Source: JABMMZ01 sp964600345
Lineage (GTDB): Bacteria > Bacteroidota > Bacteroidia > NS11-12g > UBA955
Assembly: GCA_964600345.1 (NCBI GenBank)
Contig: CAZRKA010000134.1
Location: forward strand, 1 to 9,310
Direction of reading: 5' to 3'
Length of the DNA stretch: 9,310 bases
Position 1 is the first letter of the stretch. Each line of letters opens with the position of its first letter. The notes beneath the pieces are model-generated. The model was not told the origin of the DNA. It saw only the letters and a program-made list of their open reading frames with translations, and searched no databases. Below are positions 1 to 6,907 of the stretch, one piece after another. The position numbers and the translations under genes were made by a program.

Positions 1-1
1 C

Positions 2-667
2 CGTCACTACTACAACCACGTTAAATACGACGATTATCCTGTAGTAGGAGTTAACTGGCATCAGGCAAATGCTTTTGCAGCCTGGAGAACAATCTATAAA
101 AATACTTACTGGGAATCATACGGTGACCCGCTTACTGAAGATTTCCGTCTGCCAACTGAATACGAGTGGGAATATGCAGCCAGCGGCGGCAGGGTAGGTA
201 ACCCGTATCCATGGGGAGGTCCTTATACCAGAAACAGCAAGGGTTGTATGCTTGCCAACTTCAAACCTCTGAGAGGTAACTACGGAGCTGACGGTGGTAT
301 GTATCCGGTAAGAGCAGACAGCTATTTTCCTAACGATTACGGACTTTACAACATGGCCGGAAACGTTGCAGAATGGACCATCAATGCCTGGAGCGAACAG
401 TCGCATATCTTTACACATGATCTCAATCCTGACTACCGTCTTAACATAGATGAGTATGCCAACGACGGAAAAGGCAACAGAACAGGACCTGAAAATTCAG
501 CCATCACCCTGAAACGCAAAGTTATCAAAGGCGGAAGCTGGAAAGACGTTGCTTATTTCATACAGAATGGCAGCAGGACCTATGAATACCAGGATACGGC
601 AAAAAGTTATGTCGGTTTCCGTTGCATTCAGTCTTATATCGGAAGATCCAATAAAGACAGAAAGTGA
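2..667 (+). CDS. gldK: GldK/PorK, T9SS ring lipoprotein (3' part, start outside window)
   Basis: The C-terminal 221 residues of GldK are present; the N-terminal part, with the expected lipoprotein signal, lies before the window. GldK is an outer-membrane lipoprotein that forms the periplasmic T9SS ring with GldN. The visible part is a formylglycine-generating-enzyme (SUMF1) fold, shown by the ordered motifs RLPTEYEWEYAA, YPWGG, NMAGNVAEWT, VIKGGSW and VGFRC. Aligned by hand to the FGE family, the position of the second catalytic cysteine (CAAR in human SUMF1) is Asn (NGSR) and the first is not Cys either, so this is a structural, not catalytic, version. The reading frame is open from base 2 to the TGA at 665-667. 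gldL follows after 67 bp without a terminator, so the genes are probably one operon. Identification rests on the fold plus the immediate gldLMN neighbours. Confidence 0.93.
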   Translation, partial: RHYYNHVKYDDYPVVGVNWHQANAFAAWRTIYKNTYWESYGDPLTEDFRLPTEYEWEYAASGGRVGNPYPWGGPYTRNSKGCMLANFKPLRGNYGADGGMYPVRADSYFPNDYGLYNMAGNVAEWTINAWSEQSHIFTHDLNPDYRLNIDEYANDGKGNRTGPENSAITLKRKVIKGGSWKDVAYFIQNGSRTYEYQDTAKSYVGFRCIQSYIGRSNKDRK

Positions 668-734
668 TCAGTTTAAATTTTCCAACACAATAACAATATA
701 ATTTAACATTAACCAAAAACAAATTTTAACAATT

Positions 735-1400
735 ATGAGCAGTAACAGTTTTTTTGAGAGCAAGCAGTTTAAGAAAGTAATGGCATACGTCTACGGATGG
801 GGAGCCTCCGTAGTAATCATCGGTGCTTTGTTCAAAATATTGCATTGGCCTGGTGCCAACGCAATGTTGACCATCGGTCTTGGAACAGAAGCGTTGATTT
901 TCTTTATTTCGGTATTTGAACCAATTCACGCGGAATACGATTGGTCATTGGTCTATCCTGAACTTGCAGGTATTGAGCCAAGCGAGAAAAAAGCAAAAGC
1001 ACAGGGAACCATTTCACAACAACTTGACAAAATGCTTGCAGAAGCTAAAGTTGGTCCTGAACTGATCACCAGTCTTGGTAACGGTCTGAAATCTCTGAGC
1101 GACAACGTGAAAGATATGTCAAGCCTGAGCAATGCAACACTTGCCACCAACGAGTATACCTCAAATATCAACAAAGCTGCTAAAGCGATCGAATCAATCG
1201 GTTCTGCCTCTAACGAGATAAGCAATTCAATGTCTTCATTTGCAGGCGGACTTACCACCATGGTAAACAACCTGTCAGCAACAGCCAATGATAGTGCAGA
1301 ATTTAAAGATAACATCAATAAACTGAATAAGAACCTCGGCACCCTGAACAATGTTTATGGCAGTATGCTGAGCGCTATGGGTGGTGCATCACGCGGTTAA
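735..1400 (+). CDS. gldL: GldL/PorL, inner-membrane proton-motor subunit of T9SS
   Basis: 221 residues, close to the usual ~215. GldL forms the membrane rotor/stator with GldM and uses proton flow to power secretion and gliding. Two transmembrane helices are visible at about residues 17-35 and 43-61, joined by a short loop with HWPGA. Residues reported as important in the Flavobacterium protein are all present by hand alignment: Y20, K34 and H37 in helix 1, E52 buried in helix 2, and E62 at its end (equivalent to Y13, K27, H30, E49, E59). The loop is a few residues shorter than in Flavobacterium. The remainder (about 70-221) is a soluble, Ser/Asn/Ala-rich helical cytoplasmic region. The start lies in an A/T-rich leader without a Shine-Dalgarno, usual in this phylum. 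It is the only gldL in the window although gldM and gldN are present twice. Confidence 0.96.
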   Translation: MSSNSFFESKQFKKVMAYVYGWGASVVIIGALFKILHWPGANAMLTIGLGTEALIFFISVFEPIHAEYDWSLVYPELAGIEPSEKKAKAQGTISQQLDKMLAEAKVGPELITSLGNGLKSLSDNVKDMSSLSNATLATNEYTSNINKAAKAIESIGSASNEISNSMSSFAGGLTTMVNNLSATANDSAEFKDNINKLNKNLGTLNNVYGSMLSAMGGASRG

Positions 1401-1421
1401 TTTTTTTCCAAACAATTTAAG

Positions 1422-1428
1422 AAAGGAG
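1422..1428 (+). promoter_or_regulatory. Strong Shine-Dalgarno before the first gldM
   Basis: AAAGGAG lies nine bases before the ATG at 1438 and fixes that start. Strong Shine-Dalgarno sequences are uncommon in Bacteroidota, and none of the other starts in this window has one this good. Confidence 0.7.
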
Positions 1429-1437
1429 AATTAAGAA

Positions 1438-3045
1438 ATGGCAAGTGGTAAATTATCCCCCCGTCAGAAAATGATCAACATGATGTATCTCGTGTTGACA
1501 GCCCTGTTGGCATTGAATATATCGAACGAGATCCTGAAGGCTTTTCACCTGATGGAAGTATCGTTCAATAAAGCCAATCAGACATTATCAGATAAAAATA
1601 AAGCCTTAATGGATGCCTTTAAAGCAGCCGAAGAGGATCCTGCTAAAGCAGTCAGGGCTAAAAAATGGGCCGATAAAGCTAAAGAAGTTCAGAAGATTTC
1701 TGCTGAATTCTGCGCTAAGATCGAAGAACATAAAGTAGCCATTGAAAAAGCAGCAGGCGGAAGAAAAGAACCTGAAAGTGCAGCCGATAAAGGCAAAGTG
1801 CTCGAAATGAGCAAAGGCGACGATATGGAAGGTCATAAGCACTACCTCGGTACCGACGATAACAAATCCGGTAAAGGTGATGAAATCAGAAAACTGATTG
1901 ACGACACCAGAGCGAAAATGCTGAAAGTACTAATTGGTGTTAAAGATGACAAAGCTACTATTGCACTGTTCGAGAAAAACACTGCCTTTAAGGTAGAAGA
2001 CTTCAAAGACGAGAACGGCGCTCCTAAAACCTGGCAGAGAGACGTATTGGGCAAATCGCCGGTAGCCGGTGTAATGGCCATGCTGACCAAAGTTCAGAAC
2101 GACGCTAAATCACTAGAAACAGATATCCTGACCAAACTGGCTGAAAACATCGATGCTACAACTGCCAAGTTCGACAAAACTGCAGCTCTGATCATTGCTG
2201 AATCTACTAATGTGATGTCGGGTTCTCAGTTCAAAGCAAACATAGCATTGATGGCTTACAACTCTACTGCTGCAACAGAAATAATGGTTAATGGGCAAGT
2301 GCTACCTGCATCTGCAATTAAGGACGGAATTGGTATCTATACGCAAACTGCTTCAGGTGTTGGTTCTCACAAATTGGAAGCTAAAATCAAAGCAATTAAC
2401 CCTGAAACTGGTGAATTAGGTTGGATACCAGCCGAGCCTATCGAATGGACCTCATTCCAGCCTTCTGCAACCATTGCAGCTGATGCAATGAACGTACTTT
2501 ATATAGGTCTGGATAACCCGATGTCAATCTCTGTTCCCGGAGTAACACCCGGAAATACCTCGGTTAGTGCCGGTGCGGGTATCAACCTGAGAAAAACCAG
2601 TGACGGAAAGTATATTGCAACTGTTTCTGCAGGTCAGAAAGAAAGTTCAATCTCTGTCAGTGCAAAAATGCCGGATGGTACCAGCAAGAGAATGGGTGAA
2701 CAGAAATTCAGGATTAAAGCAGTTCCAAAGCCTGTTGCTCAGCTTGGTACGCTTACCTCCGGTGCATATAATAAAGGTGAAATAGGCATGCAGTCTTTCT
2801 TATATGCTTACCTCGACGGTTTCGTATTCGACGGTGTTAAATTCACTGTAACCAAATATCAGGTTATCTTTATGCCAAAGAGAGGTTATATGGAAGAAGC
2901 CAGCGTAAACGGCAACGGAACAGCAGCAATTAAGAATTTTGCAGGAAAAGCAAAAACAGGAGACATGCTGGTTATTCAGGGCATCAGGGCCATGGGTCCG
3001 GGTGGCGAAAAACCGCTGAATCCAATCACTTACACATTTAAATAA
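1438..3045 (+). CDS. gldM: GldM/PorM, motor arm of T9SS (first copy)
   Basis: 535 residues; Flavobacterium GldM has about 513. GldM is anchored in the inner membrane by one helix, where it pairs with GldL, and its long periplasmic part transmits motion to the GldK/GldN ring. The short N-terminus contains PRQKMINMMYLVL with R9, the arginine implicated in motor function, followed by a single membrane helix (about 12-32). By comparison with known structures, a helical first domain spans about 36-248, followed by three Ig-like domains at about 250-340, 345-428 and 430-535; the third begins near the signature IGLDNPMSISVPGVTP (356-371). The last domain is the one expected to contact GldN. It follows gldL by 37 bp and precedes gldN by 5 bp. 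A diverged second copy lies at 4295. Of the two, this is the one in the canonical operon. Confidence 0.96.
   Translation: MASGKLSPRQKMINMMYLVLTALLALNISNEILKAFHLMEVSFNKANQTLSDKNKALMDAFKAAEEDPAKAVRAKKWADKAKEVQKISAEFCAKIEEHKVAIEKAAGGRKEPESAADKGKVLEMSKGDDMEGHKHYLGTDDNKSGKGDEIRKLIDDTRAKMLKVLIGVKDDKATIALFEKNTAFKVEDFKDENGAPKTWQRDVLGKSPVAGVMAMLTKVQNDAKSLETDILTKLAENIDATTAKFDKTAALIIAESTNVMSGSQFKANIALMAYNSTAATEIMVNGQVLPASAIKDGIGIYTQTASGVGSHKLEAKIKAINPETGELGWIPAEPIEWTSFQPSATIAADAMNVLYIGLDNPMSISVPGVTPGNTSVSAGAGINLRKTSDGKYIATVSAGQKESSISVSAKMPDGTSKRMGEQKFRIKAVPKPVAQLGTLTSGAYNKGEIGMQSFLYAYLDGFVFDGVKFTVTKYQVIFMPKRGYMEEASVNGNGTAAIKNFAGKAKTGDMLVIQGIRAMGPGGEKPLNPITYTFK
1465..1498 (+). repeat. 34-bp exact repeat, copy 1 (gldM membrane-helix start)
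   Basis: These 34 bases, coding the stretch QKMINMMYLVL, are identical to 4322-4355 in the second gldM. Every synonymous position matches, whereas elsewhere the two genes differ even where the protein is identical. Confidence 0.9.
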
Positions 3046-3050
3046 TCAAT

Positions 3051-3887
3051 ATGAGAATCATTATTTCAGCGGTTTTATTACTCAGCGCTTTCTCACTGAA
3101 AGCCCAGGTAAACTATGCCGATTTCATCACCAGCGGAGAGCATACCAGCTATGTTAAGGTTGCTGTACGCGAAAGGCCGGTGATTGCATATCCTTACCTG
3201 AGAGAAGCTGATGTTAAGTTTTCAAGACGTGTCGTCAGATGTATCGACGTTCGTCAGAAAATGAACAAACAACTGGAGTGGCCGCGCCAGCCTTTGAACA
3301 GGTTGCTGTACGAAGGACTCACAAAGGGTGAAATCATTCCTTATAAAACCGATTCACTGCTTTCGTTCTTCAATACCGAGGAATTCACCAAAAGAGGAGG
3401 AGAAGAGGTTATTACCTTTATCTCCACTGACCCCGACGATCCTACCATAGGAAGAGACTCTGTTTACTACGAGCCTTATAAATATGAGAAGATCAAGAAG
3501 TATTACATCCTCGAAGACTGGGTTTTCGATTTCAAACACTCTGTGTTTAAACCGAGAATCATAGCCATCGCACCTATCTTTGCGCCATCTTATGGCGGTC
3601 AGACCGGTAAAGAACAGCCATTGTGCTGGATAAAGATGGACGAAATCAGACCATTGCTGGCAAACACCGAGATGTTTAACCGTTATAACGACGCTTCGCG
3701 TCTGAGTTTCGACGACTTCTTTCAGATGCGTATATTCGATAGTTATATCGTGTACGAATCTAACGTGTTCGATAACTATATCGGCATGTTCCAGGAGTAC
3801 GAAAACGATCCTATCGGTTCACTGCTGAAAAGTGATGAGATAAAAAATGACCTCTTTATTTTTGAGCACGATCTCTGGCAGTTCTAG
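3051..3887 (+). CDS. gldN: GldN/PorN, periplasmic ring protein of T9SS (first copy)
   Basis: 278 residues with a Sec signal peptide (hydrophobic 3-16, probable cleavage after A18 in LKA|QVNY). GldN forms the ring with GldK and binds the last domain of GldM. Recognised by the family blocks EWPRQPLN (76-83), ILEDWVFDFKHSVFKPR (153-169), DDFFQMRIFDSY (221-232) and the C-terminal KNDLFIFEHDLWQF. Two cysteines (C64, C192) are shared with the second copy and could form a disulfide in the periplasm (inference). The ATG is 5 bp after the gldM stop, indicating translational coupling, and a strong terminator follows 20 bp after the stop. By hand count about 60-65% of mature residues match the copy at 5890. 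This is the copy in the standard gldKLMN order. Confidence 0.95.
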   Translation: MRIIISAVLLLSAFSLKAQVNYADFITSGEHTSYVKVAVRERPVIAYPYLREADVKFSRRVVRCIDVRQKMNKQLEWPRQPLNRLLYEGLTKGEIIPYKTDSLLSFFNTEEFTKRGGEEVITFISTDPDDPTIGRDSVYYEPYKYEKIKKYYILEDWVFDFKHSVFKPRIIAIAPIFAPSYGGQTGKEQPLCWIKMDEIRPLLANTEMFNRYNDASRLSFDDFFQMRIFDSYIVYESNVFDNYIGMFQEYENDPIGSLLKSDEIKNDLFIFEHDLWQF

Positions 3888-3907
3888 TCAGAAGCTAAAA
3901 AATACTG

Positions 3908-3944
3908 AAATATCCCGGGACCAAAATCCCGGGATATTTTGTTT
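3908..3944 (+). terminator. Intrinsic terminator closing gldKLMN
   Basis: A perfect 13-bp stem (AAATATCCCGGGA / TCCCGGGATATTT) with loop CCAAAA is followed by TGTTT. On the reverse strand a run of six T (from the A-run at 3895-3900) lies a few bases beyond the stem, so it may work in both directions. Confidence 0.85.
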
Positions 3945-4143
3945 ATAAGCTATTGGTGTAAATGTCCGGAAGCACAATAAAATCAAGGGTTTCGCGTTGT
4001 AATATAAAGGCATTAACCTTAAGGCAATCAACAACAGCAGAATCATGAACAGAATAAAAACAAACTTCAAACCGACACTAAACGAATTACTGGAATAGTA
4101 TCCGCTTAATTCGATAATGGCCTTTACAGGCATCTCTTATCCC

Positions 4144-4162
4144 GCCCCGCCCTCGGCGGGGC
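4144..4162. repeat. GC-rich perfect hairpin in spacer
   Basis: GCCCCGCC and GGCGGGGC form an 8-bp perfect stem with loop CTC. No T-run follows, so it is not a typical terminator. Half of it (TCGGCGGGG) recurs at 4245-4253. It is far more GC-rich than its surroundings; a REP-like palindrome or regulatory RNA structure are possible readings. Confidence 0.6.
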
Positions 4163-4192
4163 AAAAGATCCAACGATTTATTAAATCCTGAT

Positions 4193-4210
4193 TTTCCCCT
4201 ATAAGGGAAA
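4193..4210. repeat. Short inverted repeat in spacer
   Basis: TTTCCC and GGGAAA separated by six bases (CTATAA). It lies about 85 bp before the second gldM and could be an operator or chance; there is no independent support. Confidence 0.3.
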
Positions 4211-4294
4211 CAGATAGCTATTGTTCCGAAAGTTTTAACGCTCTTCGGCGGGGAGAGATATACGCATTAACACCACTTAATATGAATAAACAAT

Positions 4295-5887
4295 ATGTCA
4301 AACAAAACACTAACACCACGACAGAAAATGATCAACATGATGTATCTCGTGTTGATTGCCATGCTTGCGCTGAATGTATCGCGCGAGATTTTGAAGTCAT
4401 TCCATCTCTTTGAGCTGTCCTTTCATCAGGCCAATGTTCAGACAGAGGCCAAGAACGCCGAAACGATGAAACGTTTCAGCGAGCGCATGCTGAACGAGAA
4501 GACCAGAAAACGAACCGAACAATGGTTCAATCTGGCCGTTAAAGCCCGCAGCATATCGGAAGATTTTCACAAGTATGTTGAAAAAATGAAATCGGAGATA
4601 GTTGCAAAAGGCGGAGGACGCGAATTGCCCGAAAAAGGACAGACCGGTATGACAGAGCTCAGTAAACCTGATGATATGGAAGTGCACGCTTATTACTTTG
4701 CAGATCAGGGTTTGGGAAACGGTAAAAAACTGCAGAAAAAAATCAATGAAACCCGTGAACAACTCGCCGCATTGGTTTTGAGTGCACGAAACGGAGAGCG
4801 GGTGAGAAAATCTTTACTGAAATCAACACAGTTGAAAGCAGAAGATCCGGCCGGGAATGCGCTTAACAGAAAAACATGGGTCAACAGTTATCTGGAAAAT
4901 GCACCGCTGGCTGGTGTAGTAACACTCTTAACAAAAACTCAGAATGAATGCAAGGCGCTCGAAGCAGAAGTGTTGAATGTGCTGAGCGAGAACATCAATA
5001 TTGAGAGCATTACTAACGACGGGCAGATGGCTATCATACTGCCCGAAAACCAGACCGTAATGAGCGGTGAGATGTTCAGAGCAAAAGTAGCTTTGGCTAC
5101 TTACGACACCAAATCGGATGCGCAGATGTTTGTCAATGGGAAACCGGTAAAGGTAGTAAATGGTTTCGGTGAAATTGAAATACCTGCCAGTGGTACCGGT
5201 ACTCATAGCCTGGAAGCTAAAATTGAATCGGTTAATCCTAAGACCGGCGAACCGGTTATGGTGAGCTCTGAACCACTGGAATGGCAGTCATTTCAAGCCT
5301 CAGCAGCCATTTCGGCCGATAACATGAATGTACTTTTCATAGGGCTCGACAATCCGATGTCCATTTCTGTACCCGGAGTTACCCCTGCAAATACGATAGT
5401 GAAATCAAGTGCAGGCATTCATATAAGAAGCAATGGAAGCGGAAAATTTATCGCCACAGCCACCGGACCTGTAGGAAAAGGCTTGGTTACTGTACATGCC
5501 CGAATGTCTGACGGAAGTGTTAAGAAAATGGGGGAGATGGAATACAGGATCAGGAAAGTGCCGGCACCGCGATTGAAATTCGGCAGCCTGGTACCCGGAA
5601 CCTATGAAAAATCAACCTTAAAGGTACAACAGTTCTTATATGCCGTGCTCGAAGATTTTTATTTCAATAATGTGACATTCAAAGTGACAAAATTCAGAGC
5701 CAATCTCATCAGCAAGCGAATGAACAATAATCCGCCGGAGGTAAGAGAAAACGGCAATTCACTGTCGAGGCTGCAGAATCTGATTAATTCGGGTAATTCG
5801 GGGGATGTGCTGTTTATTGATGAAATAGTCGTTAAGGGACCCTCAGGTGAAATAAGACTGGAACCGGTAACAATTAAATTCAAATAA
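4295..5887 (+). CDS. Second GldM/PorM paralogue
   Basis: 530 residues with the whole GldM layout: N-terminal PRQKMINMMYLVL including R9, one membrane helix (about 12-32), helical domain (about 36-240) and three Ig-like domains, with the signature IGLDNPMSISVPGVTP at 349-364. By eye about 40-45% of residues match the first GldM. The helical domain differs most (few matches between residues 45 and 110), while the membrane segment and third domain match best. There is no premature stop or frameshift, so the gene looks functional. It has no gldL beside it, so its motor partner is probably the single GldL at 735. An ATG at 4282 is in another frame; 4295 gives the same N-terminus as the first copy. 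No clear Shine-Dalgarno is present. Its downstream gldN partner is 2 bp away. Its role in secretion or gliding is unknown. Confidence 0.93.
   Translation: MSNKTLTPRQKMINMMYLVLIAMLALNVSREILKSFHLFELSFHQANVQTEAKNAETMKRFSERMLNEKTRKRTEQWFNLAVKARSISEDFHKYVEKMKSEIVAKGGGRELPEKGQTGMTELSKPDDMEVHAYYFADQGLGNGKKLQKKINETREQLAALVLSARNGERVRKSLLKSTQLKAEDPAGNALNRKTWVNSYLENAPLAGVVTLLTKTQNECKALEAEVLNVLSENINIESITNDGQMAIILPENQTVMSGEMFRAKVALATYDTKSDAQMFVNGKPVKVVNGFGEIEIPASGTGTHSLEAKIESVNPKTGEPVMVSSEPLEWQSFQASAAISADNMNVLFIGLDNPMSISVPGVTPANTIVKSSAGIHIRSNGSGKFIATATGPVGKGLVTVHARMSDGSVKKMGEMEYRIRKVPAPRLKFGSLVPGTYEKSTLKVQQFLYAVLEDFYFNNVTFKVTKFRANLISKRMNNNPPEVRENGNSLSRLQNLINSGNSGDVLFIDEIVVKGPSGEIRLEPVTIKFK
4322..4355 (+). 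repeat. 34-bp exact repeat, copy 2 (second gldM membrane-helix start)
   Basis: Identical to 1465-1498. It begins right after the R9 codon, which itself differs (CGA here, CGT in the first copy), so the identity has a sharp edge. Confidence 0.9.
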
Positions 5888-5889
5888 AT

Positions 5890-6750
5890 ATGAAAATCTA
5901 CAGTAAATTTTATTTCCGGCAACTGATTGTATTTGTCTTTTCATTGCCGGCAGTATTATCCGCACAGATTAATTACAGCGATTTTATTACGAGCGGCGAA
6001 CACGATTCCTATTACAAAGTGGCAGTAAGGGAAAGGCAACCTGCACCATTGCTCACATACAGAGAAGCGGATGTGAAGTATTACCATAAAGTAATTCGCT
6101 GTATCGATGCCAGGCAAAAGATGAACAAAGCGCTTGAATGGCCTCGTCAACCGCTTAACCAGCTCTTGTATACTGCCTTATGGGAAGGGTCGATCACACC
6201 ATACAAAAACGATTCTTTAAGCAGTTTTTACTCCCAGATTGATTTTCAAAAACGGGGAGGCCGGGAAAGTGTGATTTCATTTAGCAGAAATCCGGAAGAC
6301 CCAACCGACATCATAGATTCTGTTATCTGGATACCGATGAAAGCAGAGGATATTCATAAATTCTGGATTCTGGAAGACTGGATTTTCGATTTTAAACACT
6401 CGGTTTTCAAGCCGAGGATCATCGCTATTGCGCCGGTATTCAGGCCAACTTATGACTTACTTACCGGTCCTGAGCAACCACTATGCTGGATTCCGATGGA
6501 CGATAACCTCAGAGTTATGTTGTCGAAAGCAGAATTATTCAACAGGCAGAATCAGGCAGCCAGGCTGAATTACGACGATTTTTTTCAAATGCGGATTTTC
6601 GACAGCTATGTTATCTGGGAATCCAATGTGCAGGATATGTTTATCAGCGAGTTTGAAGAATATGAGAACAATCCGGTTGGGGCACTGCTCGAGAGCGACC
6701 GGATAAAAAACGATTTATTCATTTTTGAACACGATTTGTGGCAGTTTTAA
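5890..6750 (+). CDS. Second GldN/PorN paralogue (GldO-like)
   Basis: 286 residues with a Sec signal peptide longer than that of the first copy (hydrophobic 12-24, probable cleavage after A25 in LSA|QINY). All GldN blocks are present: EWPRQPLN (83-90), ILEDWIFDFKHSVFKPR (160-176), DDFFQMRIFDSY (229-240) and a C-terminal KNDLFIFEHDLWQF identical to the first copy; C71 and C199 match C64 and C192 there. It is more conserved between copies (about 60-65%) than the GldM pair. Start is 2 bp after the gldM2 stop, so the two are surely co-translated. Flavobacterium johnsoniae has a gldN duplicate, gldO, partly redundant with gldN; this gene is comparable but travels with its own gldM. Whether it builds a separate ring or mixes with GldK/GldN is unknown. 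A terminator follows. Confidence 0.93.
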   Translation: MKIYSKFYFRQLIVFVFSLPAVLSAQINYSDFITSGEHDSYYKVAVRERQPAPLLTYREADVKYYHKVIRCIDARQKMNKALEWPRQPLNQLLYTALWEGSITPYKNDSLSSFYSQIDFQKRGGRESVISFSRNPEDPTDIIDSVIWIPMKAEDIHKFWILEDWIFDFKHSVFKPRIIAIAPVFRPTYDLLTGPEQPLCWIPMDDNLRVMLSKAELFNRQNQAARLNYDDFFQMRIFDSYVIWESNVQDMFISEFEEYENNPVGALLESDRIKNDLFIFEHDLWQF

Positions 6751-6778
6751 ACTGATAAACCTTTAAATTCTCTTAGTT

Positions 6779-6810
6779 CCCGGTGTTTGAAAGCACCGGG
6801 TTCTTTTTTT
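6779..6810 (+). terminator. Intrinsic terminator closing the second gldMN set
   Basis: CCCGGTG and CACCGGG form a 7-bp perfect stem with an 8-base loop, followed by TTCTTTTTTT. It separates gldN2 from typA. Confidence 0.85.
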
Positions 6811-6840
6811 TCTGAAGATCAGGTATATCGGTGAATTTGA

Positions 6841-6871
6841 TTGATAATACGGCTAAAAAACACTACCTTTG
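6841..6871 (+). promoter_or_regulatory. Bacteroidota-type promoter of typA
   Basis: The -7 element TACCTTTG (6864-6871), followed by C, fits TAnnTTTGY exactly. The -33 element TTG (6841-6843) lies 20 bp before it; another TTTG is at 6836-6839. Transcription should start near 6877, leaving about 30 bases before the ATG. Confidence 0.75.
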
Positions 6872-6907
6872 CAAACTTTTTTAGGGCAATAAGCTCTCCA
6901 AACATAT

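Larger units (their letters stand above)
3888..4294. other. 407-bp intergenic spacer between the two gldMN sets
   Basis: Holds a terminator (3908-3944), then GC-rich or short inverted repeats at 4144-4162 and 4193-4210, and a second copy of the 9-mer TCGGCGGGG at 4245-4253 (first at 4153-4161). I see no TAnnTTTG promoter on the + strand, no RNA gene and no remnant of gldL, such as the HWPGA loop. One 81-codon reverse-strand open frame is present but unconvincing. The promoter of the second gldMN set should lie here unless it relies on read-through. Confidence 0.6.

Noticed and set aside
953..1351. 132-codon reverse-strand open frame inside gldL
   Set aside because: Lies wholly antisense to a clear gene and is explained by its codon bias; no promoter or family motif.
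2600..2785. 61-codon + strand open frame inside gldM
   Set aside because: Out of frame within a conserved domain of gldM, with no independent start signals.
3888..4133. 81-codon reverse-strand open frame with a hydrophobic stretch in the gldN-gldM2 spacer
   Set aside because: It runs through the terminator hairpin, has no TAnnTTTG (CAAAnnTA on the + strand) before it, and its hydrophobic part comes from A-rich spacer DNA. A small membrane protein is not excluded, but support is too weak.
3888..4294. Decayed gldL remnant between the two sets
   Set aside because: Looked for the HWPGA loop and helix codons and found none; the spacer gives no sign of a lost gldL.
4397..4762. 121-codon reverse-strand open frame inside gldM2
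   Set aside because: Antisense shadow of the paralogue; no recognisable features.
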